Below, piece after piece: positions 1 to 5,261 of a stretch of 8,691 nt of DNA. Position 1 is the first letter of the stretch, and each line of letters opens with the position of its first letter. Where the stretch lies: contig DATKNU010000167.1 of the NCBI GenBank assembly GCA_035541195.1, positions 1-8,691 of the forward strand. Direction: 5' to 3'. The translations under genes and the position numbers were made by a program. The notes below the pieces were generated by a model that saw only the letters and a list, made by a program, of their open reading frames with translations, made no database searches and was not told the origin of the DNA. The DNA comes from Muellerivita sp035541195. GTDB taxonomy: Bacteria; Oederibacteriota; Muellerivitia; Muellerivitales; Muellerivitaceae.

Positions 1-850
1 CCTCCTCCACCGCGCCGTGGGCAAGCAATTGGATTGCGTCTTCGTCAACAACGGGGTCTTGCGCAAGGACGAGGCCAAGCAAGTGGTCAAGATGTTCCAA
101 CAACTGGGCATCCCGCTGCACTACATCAACGCCGAGAAAAAATTCCTCGACCTGTTGGAGGGCGTGGCCGAACCCGAGAAAAAACGCAAGATCATCGGCA
201 ATACCTTCATCCGCGTCTTCGAACAAAAGGCCCGGGAACTTCAACGCCAAAAAGGCCCCTTCCAATTCCTGGCCCAAGGCACCCTTTATCCCGACGTCAT
301 CGAGAGCGTGTCGGTCAAAGGCCCCTCGGCCACCATCAAGAGCCACCATAACGTGGGCGGGCTTCCCAAGGACATGAAGTTCAAGTTGGTGGAACCCTTG
401 CGGGAGTTGTTCAAGGACGAGGTGCGGGAGTTGGGCAAGAAGCTGGGCATCCCCTATGAGTTGCTTTGGCGCCAGCCCTTCCCGGGCCCGGGCCTGGCGG
501 TGCGCCATATCGGGGCCCTTTCCAAGGAACGGTTGGACATTTTACGCGAGGCCGACGCCATCGTGCAGGAGGAGGTCCGCAAGGCGGGCCTCTACCATTC
601 CATCTGGCAGTCCTTCGCGGTCCTCACCCCGGTCAAGTCCGTGGGCGTGATGGGGGATGAGCGCACCTACGAAAGCGCCTGCGTGATCCGGGCGGTCCAT
701 TCCACCGACGGCATGACCGCCGATTGGGTGAAGCTGCCTTATGACCTTTTGGGCCGCATGTCCAACCGCATCATCAACGAGGTGCGCGGCATCAACCGGG
801 TGGTTTATGACATAACAAGCAAACCACCAGGAACCATTGAATGGGAGTAG
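1..850 (+). CDS. guaA: GMP synthase (glutamine-hydrolysing), 3' part; start lies left of the window
   Basis: GMP synthase converts XMP to GMP using ATP and glutamine, the last step of guanine nucleotide synthesis in the cytoplasm. The open frame already reads LLHRAVGKQLDCVFVNNG at the edge, which is the stretch just after the PP-loop of the ATP-pyrophosphatase domain. The amidotransferase domain and PP-loop are therefore missing only because of the window cut. Visible family hallmarks are TLYPDVIES, SHHNVGGLP, FPGPGLAVR, the dimerisation domain, and the C-terminal KPPGTIEWE tail that helps bind XMP. 282 residues are visible, about the last half of a typical enzyme of roughly 510-530. The final codons (from about 812) are AT-rich and unlike the rest of the gene, and a second copy of this tail lies at 918-956. 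The gene is intact at its 3' end, with stop TAG at 848-850. Confidence 0.98.
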   Translation, partial: LLHRAVGKQLDCVFVNNGVLRKDEAKQVVKMFQQLGIPLHYINAEKKFLDLLEGVAEPEKKRKIIGNTFIRVFEQKARELQRQKGPFQFLAQGTLYPDVIESVSVKGPSATIKSHHNVGGLPKDMKFKLVEPLRELFKDEVRELGKKLGIPYELLWRQPFPGPGLAVRHIGALSKERLDILREADAIVQEEVRKAGLYHSIWQSFAVLTPVKSVGVMGDERTYESACVIRAVHSTDGMTADWVKLPYDLLGRMSNRIINEVRGINRVVYDITSKPPGTIEWE

Positions 851-880
851 AAGGACCCTTCAAATAAGGAGCTTGTTATG
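811..880 (+). repeat. Nested inverted repeat across the guaA stop codon
   Basis: Perfect 10-bp arms CATAACAAGC (811-820) and GCTTGTTATG (871-880) enclose a second stem: TTGAA-T-GGG (837-845, one bulged T) with CCCTTCAA (856-863), loop 846-855. The left arm and half of the inner stem are coding, within the last 13 codons of guaA. There is no T-tract after the inner stem, so it is not a canonical intrinsic terminator. The layout of outer arms plus inner stem resembles a recombination site more than a terminator, but no known site is matched with confidence. Confidence 0.6.
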
Positions 881-883
881 ATG

Positions 884-914
884 CAGACCTCCCTGAATTT
901 TCATAAAAGGTCTG
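884..914 (+). repeat. Short inverted repeat next to the duplicated guaA tail
   Basis: CAGACCT (884-890) pairs with AGGTCTG (908-914). Inside the loop TGAA (894-897) can pair with TTCA (900-903). The right arm ends 3 nt before the ATG of the duplicated tail at 918. It could be a recombinase-binding dyad or an RNA hairpin; the sequence does not distinguish these. Confidence 0.45.
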
Positions 915-917
915 TGC

Positions 918-956
918 ATGACGAGTAAGCCCCCCGGAACGATCGAGTGGGAATAA
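918..956 (+). repeat. Second, displaced copy of the guaA C-terminal coding tail
   Basis: Read from ATG 918 this encodes MTSKPPGTIEWE and stops at TAA 954-956. The true gene ends TSKPPGTIEWE at 815-850. The eleven shared codons differ at nine sites, all synonymous: ACA/ACG, AGC/AGT, AAA/AAG, CCA/CCC twice, ACC/ACG, ATT/ATC, GAA/GAG and GAG/GAA. GGA and TGG are identical. The displaced copy uses the GC-rich codons of the rest of guaA, so it looks like the original chromosomal end, while the copy now in use looks foreign. It is not expected to be a functional peptide gene; no ribosome binding site precedes the ATG. Confidence 0.8.
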
Positions 957-967
957 GAAGTCCTTTC

Positions 968-1243
968 GCCACAGAGACGCTGAGACGCGGCAAAGCCATT
1001 TATTTAAAACACAAAGGCCGTTTTAAACATTACTTCTTTCTTGTTTTAACTCCGCGTCTGTGCGGTAAAAGGGCACCGTCCTTGGACTTACCCCTTTTAC
1101 CTCGGGGAAAAGCGAATCAAGAGTCGTTCACCCCACAAGCGCGGGCGCGCGGTCAAGCCATTGGTTAAAAGCGCGGGGTCTTTTTAGGTTTCGCTTCTTT
1201 TTTGTTTTAATTCCGCGTCTCCGCGTCTCTGCGGTAAAAGGGT
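968..1243. repeat. Intergenic repeat cluster, CCACAGAGACGC / GCGTCTCTGCGG type
   Basis: The left unit CCACAGAGACGCTGAGACGC begins at 969. Its near-complement CCGCGTCTCCGCGTCTCTGC begins at 1213, giving imperfect terminal inverted repeats about 240 bp apart. Inside is a diverged direct repeat with a period of about 162 bp. Copy A (about 988-1073) runs from CAAAGCCATT to TGTGCGGTAAAAGGG and copy B (about 1150-1242) from TCAAGCCATT to TCTGCGGTAAAAGGG, both containing TTGTTTTAAnTCCGCGTCT. GGTAAAAGGG (1064-1073) also pairs perfectly with CCCTTTTACC (1092-1101). Repeats of this general wording are common between genes in environmental bacteria; that statement is from memory. No transposase is present and the short open frames within are repeat-derived. 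Confidence 0.7.
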
Positions 1244-1252
1244 TTCACCCTT
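1238..1252 (+). other. Small hairpin at the right end of the repeat cluster
   Basis: AAGGG (1238-1242) and CCCTT (1248-1252) form a 5-bp stem with a TTTCA loop, followed by CGATTTGTT. The stem is short and the T-tract interrupted, so it is at best a weak terminator. Confidence 0.25.
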
Positions 1253-1263
1253 CGATTTGTTCC

Positions 1264-1292
1264 TTGTGGCACCGCCCCCGGCCCGATAAAAT
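1264..1292 (+). promoter_or_regulatory. Candidate sigma-70-type promoter for the nuclease gene
   Basis: TTGTGG (1264-1269) and TAAAAT (1287-1292) are separated by 17 bp. This would start transcription near 1299, about 25 nt before the ATG at 1324. The -10 matches the consensus at five of six positions; the -35 is weak. It sits just after the repeat cluster, where a promoter would be expected. Confidence 0.35.
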
Positions 1293-1323
1293 CAATGGGT
1301 TCGACATCTTACCGGGGGTTTTC

Positions 1324-2295
1324 ATGAAACAATCCTTCGCTTGGTTGGCCGGTTTTTCCTTGCTGCTGCTCGTTCCCTGCCGTCTTTTGGCCTGGGGGGA
1401 TTACGGCCATAAGGTCATCGCCCAAATCGCCCTGGACAACCTCTCGGGCCCGGTGTCGGCCAAGATCGTCGAAATGATCAACGACGCCGGCTATACCTCG
1501 CCGGACCAGTTGGTGGTGGACGGCCTGGGGGAGCATGACAGCCAGGAAGGGTTCCCCTCCCACGCCACCATGATGGACATCTCGATTTGGCCCGACTACC
1601 TGCTCACCAAATCCGACGAGTTCAAGCGCATGACGGCCCCCTGGCATTACCTTTCCATGGACCGCAATGTGAGCGAGAGCGAGGACAAGGAAGCCGCCTT
1701 CTGCCGCAACAACGACTGCCTGCCGGTCCAAGTCAACCAGGCGCTCTCCAACCTGACCGACTCCTCGGTGTCCGTGAAGCAGAAGTTCGTTTCCCTGGCC
1801 ATGCTCATCAACTTGATGGGCGACATCCACCAACCCCTGAATTGCTCGGACGAAGGGGACCACAACGGAACCGAGAAGTATTTCACCTGGAACGGGAGCA
1901 AGCCCATCAGCCTGCATTCGCTTTGGAACAACCTGCTGCGCGCGGGGCCGCCCGGGGGAAGCCCGGTGGCCTACGCCAAGCAATTGGAAGCCAAGATCAA
2001 GCCGGAAGACCGCGCGGCCTGGGAGTCGGGGGTGGCTTCGGATTGGGCCTGGGAAAGCTATCAAATCGCCGACGACAAGATTTACGCCCTGCCGGCCTTC
2101 AAGTATGGGCCGCAAAACGTGAAGGTGGATTCGCTGGGCAACCTCATCCTCAGGGCCGGATCCCCGGTCGTCACCCGCTCCGTGCCTTTCCCCGAGGCCT
2201 TTCACTCGGACGATTACCGGCAGATCGTGGAAACCCAATTGGAGAAGTCCGGCATCCGGCTGGCGTGGCTGCTCAACCAAACGCTGGGGAAATAA
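1324..2295 (+). CDS. Exported S1/P1-type nuclease homologue with altered zinc ligands
   Basis: S1/P1 nucleases are secreted or periplasmic zinc enzymes that cut single-stranded nucleic acids. The protein is 323 residues, normal for the family. The signal peptide (1-23, hydrophobic core LAGFSLLLLV) ends so that the mature protein begins WGDYGH, the family's N-terminal Trp zinc ligand. Expected ligands W24, H29, D91 (IWPD), H108 (WHY), D167 (MGD) and H198 (LHSLW) are present. The positions equivalent to P1 His116, His126 and Asp153 are N163, N173 and N202. The fold is clearly kept, including GDIHQPL and a C-terminal LAWLLN helix. Activity is therefore doubtful or metal use changed. The start at 1324 is chosen because it gives a clean signal peptide; GGGGG at 1313-1317 is a modest ribosome site. 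A small gene follows 2 nt after the stop, so the two are probably cotranscribed. Confidence 0.88.
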   Translation: MKQSFAWLAGFSLLLLVPCRLLAWGDYGHKVIAQIALDNLSGPVSAKIVEMINDAGYTSPDQLVVDGLGEHDSQEGFPSHATMMDISIWPDYLLTKSDEFKRMTAPWHYLSMDRNVSESEDKEAAFCRNNDCLPVQVNQALSNLTDSSVSVKQKFVSLAMLINLMGDIHQPLNCSDEGDHNGTEKYFTWNGSKPISLHSLWNNLLRAGPPGGSPVAYAKQLEAKIKPEDRAAWESGVASDWAWESYQIADDKIYALPAFKYGPQNVKVDSLGNLILRAGSPVVTRSVPFPEAFHSDDYRQIVETQLEKSGIRLAWLLNQTLGK

Positions 2296-2297
2296 GC

Positions 2298-2597
2298 TTG
2301 GCTTACGGGCGCTGCATGGGGCTCATGGTGGTGGACGAGGGGATGTATGGGCAATATCGGCGGGCCATGGCGCCTTACCTTCAGCGCCACGGGGGTTCTT
2401 TTCGCTACGACTTCAAGATCGCCGAAACCCTTTTCTCCGAGACGCCCGAACCCATCAACCGGGTTTTCGTCATCGCTTTCCCGGACAAGGCGGCCAACGA
2501 CGCCTTCTTGGCCGATCCCGAATACCTAAAAGTCCGCGAAGCGTTCTATAAACCTTCGGTGGCCCGGGCCACGACCCTGGGGGTTTTCGGCGGCTGA
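2298..2597 (+). CDS. Small DUF1330-like protein (dimeric alpha/beta-barrel fold)
   Basis: This 99-residue cytoplasmic protein has the DUF1330 layout: a first strand (CMGLMVVDE), a helix with spaced Tyr and Pro (YGQYRRAMAPYLQRHGG), a strand NRVFVIAFPDK, then AFLADPEYLKVREAF and a closing strand. Family members form ferredoxin-like dimers; their reaction is mostly unknown, so no function is assigned. I chose the TTG at 2298 because GGGGA (2286-2290) lies 7 nt upstream and because the first beta strand needs these residues. ATG at 2316 or 2325 would cut into that strand. It begins 2 nt after the nuclease stop, suggesting translational coupling. It ends 3 nt before the stop of the convergent lipoprotein gene. 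Confidence 0.72.
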   Translation: MAYGRCMGLMVVDEGMYGQYRRAMAPYLQRHGGSFRYDFKIAETLFSETPEPINRVFVIAFPDKAANDAFLADPEYLKVREAFYKPSVARATTLGVFGG

Positions 2598-2600
2598 GAG

Positions 2601-3008
2601 CTAGGAACCGCTCACGGTCCAGGTGTAACAATTGACGGCCCCGTCCACGTTGAGTTCCGAGATGTCCCCGGCGCTGGCGGAGAAGCCATAGCCAAGGGTG
2701 GTGGCCGCGCTGTTGCTGAAGGTGCAGGTCACGCCATCGCAGGTGTTGGTCATGAAGGACATGTGGAGGGTGTGGTTCCCCGGGGCGAAGGTATCAGGGA
2801 AAGTGTACAACTCCCCGTAGGTGATCGTCGTCGCGTCCTTGCCGTCCACGTCGGCCTCGAAGGCACACCCCGAACCCGGCCCTCCCGTGCTGGAGTAATT
2901 TACCTCAACCGTGCCTTGACTCACGTTTTTGGGCTCGCAGCCCGCCGCCCATAGGATGCCGCCGAAGATGGCGGCGAAGAGCAGGGCGGCGACGGTTTGG
3001 TGTTTCAT
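2601..3008 (-). CDS. Small cysteine-containing lipoprotein, function unknown
   Basis: The 135-residue product begins MKHQTVAALLFAAIFGGILW and continues AAGC. The hydrophobic stretch followed by AAGC at residues 21-24 is a plausible, slightly atypical lipobox (Ala at -3), so Cys24 would be lipidated and the protein anchored to the envelope. The mature part is beta-rich and Gly/Thr/Ser-rich and holds four further cysteines (C48, C90, C95, C127), enough for two disulfides in the periplasm. I do not recognise a named family. A strong ribosome site, AGGAGG on the minus strand (complement of 3013-3018), precedes the ATG. The gene is alone on its strand and converges with the DUF1330-like gene with only 3 nt between stops, so their transcripts must end inside or overlap one another. 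Confidence 0.8.
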   Translation of the reverse strand: MKHQTVAALLFAAIFGGILWAAGCEPKNVSQGTVEVNYSSTGGPGSGCAFEADVDGKDATTITYGELYTFPDTFAPGNHTLHMSFMTNTCDGVTCTFSNSAATTLGYGFSASAGDISELNVDGAVNCYTWTVSGS

Positions 3009-3023
3009 GGTTCCTCCTGAATT

Positions 3024-3068
3024 GGGCGGCCTTCTTTGGACGTTTGGGGCAGATGAAAAGGTCCGCCC
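3024..3068 (-). promoter_or_regulatory. Inverted repeat in the leader of the lipoprotein gene
   Basis: GGGCGGCCTT (3024-3033) pairs with AAGGTCCGCCC (3058-3068) with one bulged base. It lies directly upstream of the AGGAGG ribosome site on the minus strand and could be an mRNA leader hairpin or an operator. I found no convincing -35/-10 pair for this gene in 3009-3130. Confidence 0.35.
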
Positions 3069-3177
3069 GATCCCCGATTTAGCGTGATTTCCCCCGGGTT
3101 TCTTTTTCCGCTTGGGTAAAATTGCCCCTCTTTTCCCGCTGGGATGGTCGCTTTTACCTTATTTTCCCCAATCGCTT

Positions 3178-3194
3178 TTGGCATATCCCTTGCT
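3178..3194 (+). promoter_or_regulatory. Sigma-54 (-24/-12) promoter for the sensory operon
   Basis: TTGGCATATCCCTTGCT matches the RpoN consensus TGGCAC-N5-TTGCW with the invariant GG (3180-3181) and GC (3192-3193) separated by exactly 10 bp. Only the C of GGCAC is changed, to T. Transcription would begin near 3205, giving a leader of about 19 nt that contains the ribosome site before ATG 3224. Sigma-54 promoters need an AAA+ activator, whose sites may lie in 3009-3150; none is recognisable and no activator gene is in the window. Confidence 0.6.
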
Positions 3195-3195
3195 T

Positions 3196-3217
3196 TTCCT
3201 TTCGTGAACGAAAGGAA
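3196..3217 (+). promoter_or_regulatory. 22-bp palindrome over the predicted start site and ribosome site
   Basis: TTCCTTTCGT (3196-3205) and ACGAAAGGAA (3208-3217) are perfect complements around a 2-bp centre GA. The right arm contains most of the AAGGAAGG ribosome site of the gene at 3224, and the left arm begins 2 bp after the -12 element. It may be a repressor or activator operator. A transcript starting near 3205 would contain only the right arm, which argues against an RNA hairpin from that promoter but allows one from an upstream promoter. Confidence 0.6.
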
Positions 3218-3223
3218 GGCGCC

Positions 3224-3763
3224 ATGCGGTCTTGGATTTTAGCCTTTGTCTTATGCTTGGCGGGAAACTGCCTTGGGGCGGGATCTTCCCGGGACCCCAA
3301 GGTGGCCGAGGCTTACCTGCCCGTCCTGCGCCAGTTGGCCGCCGAGGAGGGCCTCGTCCGGGAAGTGCAGGCCCGCGACGCCCATCCCATCAGCGATTCC
3401 CAGGCCCAAAAAATCCAAAAAACCTGGGCGGACATCGGCATCAGCGACTTGGAACGGCCTTATCTTTTCAACGGGGCCAGCGAGGCCATCCGGGCTTATG
3501 AATCCCGCGTCCCGCCCATGTTCAAGTGTTTCGTGCTGGATCAGCAGGGCAACGTGGTGGGCACGGCGCCCGAGTGCAAGGACTTCATGCACGGCCGGAT
3601 GCCCAAATTCCTCAAGTGCTACAACGGCGGCCAAGGCCGGGTTTATCTCAACCCGCCGGGGTTGGATATCTCCACGCAGATTTACTCGGTCCAGGCTTCG
3701 GTGCCCGTGGTCCTTAAAAACCGGACGCTAGGCGTGCTCGTCGCCACGCTTTCCCTGGAGTGA
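3224..3763 (+). CDS. Exported Cache/PDC-like sensor domain protein
   Basis: The 179-residue protein has a signal peptide (MRSWILAFVLCLAGNCLGAG, probable cleavage near 19-21) and one extracytoplasmic domain. A helical lead (27-55) precedes a PAS-like core, with FVLDQQGNVVGTAPECKDF, GRVYLNPPGLDIS and a closing QASVPVVLKNRTLGVLVATL, typical of single Cache/PDC ligand sensors. C102, C118 and C132 lie in that core, so one disulfide or a metal/haem-type site is conceivable; there is no CXXCH motif. It lacks a membrane anchor or kinase module of its own. Its stop is 4 nt before the start of a histidine kinase, so it likely binds a ligand and modulates that kinase in the periplasm (inference). The ATG at 3224 is chosen for AAGGAAGG 5 nt upstream and for the signal peptide; an upstream in-frame TTG at 3122 would start before the promoter. 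Confidence 0.75.
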   Translation: MRSWILAFVLCLAGNCLGAGSSRDPKVAEAYLPVLRQLAAEEGLVREVQARDAHPISDSQAQKIQKTWADIGISDLERPYLFNGASEAIRAYESRVPPMFKCFVLDQQGNVVGTAPECKDFMHGRMPKFLKCYNGGQGRVYLNPPGLDISTQIYSVQASVPVVLKNRTLGVLVATLSLE

Positions 3764-3767
3764 CCCC

Positions 3768-5261
3768 TTGAACCCTTTTAAGAACCTGACCCTCAGCCGG
3801 CGACTTTTTTTGAGCCTGGCGTTCCTGGCCTCCTCCATGGTAGTCATCATCGCGGTGGGGTACCATTTGGCGGACCTTTCGGCCTCGCGCACCAACGAGG
3901 TGCATGACCAAGCCAACCGCAAGACCGTGGCGGGGTTGACCCTGGCCAAGGCCTATTCCCAGGACTTGGTCAGTTTGGTGGACAAGCTTGAAAGCGGGGC
4001 TTATCCCTGGTCGGTGGGTTTGGAGAGGCTCGCCCAAATCAGGGCGCAAATCGCTTCCAGCCTGTCGCTGTTGAACCAACCGCCGCTGGATTTCACCGAA
4101 ACCCAACTGCTCAAGGACATCCAGTCGCGGATGGCGTCCGGCGACGACTTCATCGCCCGGCTCCAGGGGATCCTCCAAAAAGGGGACCGTCCGGGGCTGC
4201 GGCTTTTGAGCCGCCGGATGTACCCCTGCGTGGATCCCATCGGGTTCCGCGTCCACCTTTTCCTGGATTATGAATTGGGACGCGCCCGGGACTTGGTGGA
4301 GGCCAATCGGGATTCCTTCCAGCAATCCTACGGGTGGATGGCGGTTTCGGCCTTGGCCGGCGTCTTGACGCTCTTTTTCCTGGTCGCCGTGTATTTGAGG
4401 GACCGGGTTTCCCGGCCCCTGGCCCAATTGGTAGAGGGCATGCGGGGGGTCGCCCAGGGCAATGGGGAATTGACCCATCGTTTGGAGGTGAAGGGACGGG
4501 ATGAGATCGACCAAGTGGCGGAAGGATTCAACGCCTTCATCGGCAAGCTCCAGACCGTGTCGGACATGAAGCAGGATTTGATCTCCGTGGTGTCCCACCA
4601 GCTCAAGACCCCCGTGGGCGAGATCAACGGCTACATCGAAAACCTGCTGGAGGGGCTGGCGGGGCAACTCTCACCCCGGCAGAAGGAATATTTGGAGGAT
4701 ATGCGGGAGATCGGCCGGGACAACTACCGGTTGATCACCGACCTTTTGAATGTCTCCAAGCTGGAAAGGGGCGTGGTGACGGTGGAGCCCAAGCCCGTGC
4801 CCATGCGCCACTTGGTGGAGCTGGCCGTGCGCGATTACGACAAGATCGTCCAGCGCAAGGGCCTGTCGTTGATTTTGGAGGAGGGCGAGGAAGGCCTCTG
4901 GGTCTTCGCGGACAAGGATAAGACGGTGGAAACCATGCGCAACATCCTCAACAACGCCGTCAAATGCACGGACCGGGGGGCCATCACCCTGCGCTGGGGT
5001 AGCGAGGGCGACCGGGGGGTGGTGGAAATCCATGACACGGGCATCGGCATGACGCCCGAGGTGATGTCGCGGCTCTTCAGCAAGGGGCGCATCTTCGGCC
5101 AGGAAGCGCACCGCGCGGGCGCGGGGCTGGGGCTTTTCATCGGCAAGAAATTCATGAAACTGCAAAAGGGCGACATCCGGGTGACGTCCGAGCCCGGCCG
5201 CGGAAGCTGCTTCGCCCTGGTGCTGCCCAAGTGCCGGCAAGAGCGAAAGGGGGCCGCATGA
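3768..5261 (+). CDS. Membrane sensor histidine kinase with HAMP domain
   Basis: The 497-residue two-component kinase autophosphorylates on histidine in response to a periplasmic signal. Order: TM1 (about 13-31), a helical extracytoplasmic domain of about 155 residues resembling four-helix-bundle sensors, TM2 (about 189-209), HAMP (about 210-262), dimerisation/phosphoacceptor helix with SHQLKTP (H277), then the ATPase domain. The ATPase domain has the N-box NILNNAVKC (N396; Cys400 where Phe or Tyr is usual), G1 DTGIGM (D423), an F-box around LFSKGRIFG, and G2 GAGLGLFIGKKF. All catalytic motifs look intact. The start is TTG 3768 with GGAG 7 nt upstream; it follows the Cache-like gene by 4 nt and overlaps the receiver gene by 4 bp (ATGA), so the three form one operon. 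The small helical sensor may read the state of the separate Cache-like protein, which is inference. Confidence 0.95.
   Translation: MNPFKNLTLSRRLFLSLAFLASSMVVIIAVGYHLADLSASRTNEVHDQANRKTVAGLTLAKAYSQDLVSLVDKLESGAYPWSVGLERLAQIRAQIASSLSLLNQPPLDFTETQLLKDIQSRMASGDDFIARLQGILQKGDRPGLRLLSRRMYPCVDPIGFRVHLFLDYELGRARDLVEANRDSFQQSYGWMAVSALAGVLTLFFLVAVYLRDRVSRPLAQLVEGMRGVAQGNGELTHRLEVKGRDEIDQVAEGFNAFIGKLQTVSDMKQDLISVVSHQLKTPVGEINGYIENLLEGLAGQLSPRQKEYLEDMREIGRDNYRLITDLLNVSKLERGVVTVEPKPVPMRHLVELAVRDYDKIVQRKGLSLILEEGEEGLWVFADKDKTVETMRNILNNAVKCTDRGAITLRWGSEGDRGVVEIHDTGIGMTPEVMSRLFSKGRIFGQEAHRAGAGLGLFIGKKFMKLQKGDIRVTSEPGRGSCFALVLPKCRQERKGAA

Larger units (their letters stand above)
811..917 (+). mobile_element. 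Possible small insertion or island scar that replaced the guaA 3' end
   Basis: The sequence between the CATAAC in the guaA tail and the CATGAC that begins the second tail copy behaves like an inserted segment of about 107 bp. It supplies an AT-rich version of the last codons (ACA AGC AAA CCA CCA GGA ACC ATT GAA TGG GAG TAG), a stop, and about 67 bp of palindrome-rich sequence. It is followed by the displaced native-looking tail. The 3' end of guaA is a documented integration target for tyrosine-recombinase genomic islands, and such elements carry a matching tail to keep the gene working. No integrase gene is present, so if this reading is right it is a scar after loss of the element or a very small non-autonomous unit. 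The exact crossover point is inferred. Confidence 0.45.

Noticed and set aside
947..1168. Open frame of 73 codons over the intergenic repeat
   Set aside because: The reading frame is made of the CCACAGAGACGC-type repeat (ATETLRRG-like wording), starts inside the duplicated guaA tail, and has no ribosome site or recognisable domain.
1264..1282. Sigma-54-like TGGCAC upstream of the nuclease gene
   Set aside because: The GG is right, but exactly 10 bp further on the sequence is GG instead of GC; the next GC is 11 bp away, so the spacing rule is broken.
1309..2280. Long minus-strand open frame over the nuclease gene
   Set aside because: It mirrors a GC-rich gene with an intact signal peptide and family motifs on the plus strand; its product is low-complexity His/Gly/Val-rich and matches nothing.
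1587..2297. Plus-strand frame open upstream of the DUF1330-like gene
   Set aside because: It overlaps the nuclease in another frame and gives a Pro/Arg/Gly-rich product; only the part after 2298 has family character.
3224..3290. Lipobox in the Cache-like protein (Cys11 or Cys16)
   Set aside because: Neither cysteine follows an acceptable lipobox (LAGNC has Asn at -1), so ordinary signal peptidase cleavage after residue 19-21 is more likely.
3714..4667. Long minus-strand open frame over the histidine kinase, and another at 4835-5584
   Set aside because: Both are shadows of a kinase and receiver whose motifs are complete on the plus strand; the products are His/Gln/Pro-rich with no domain.
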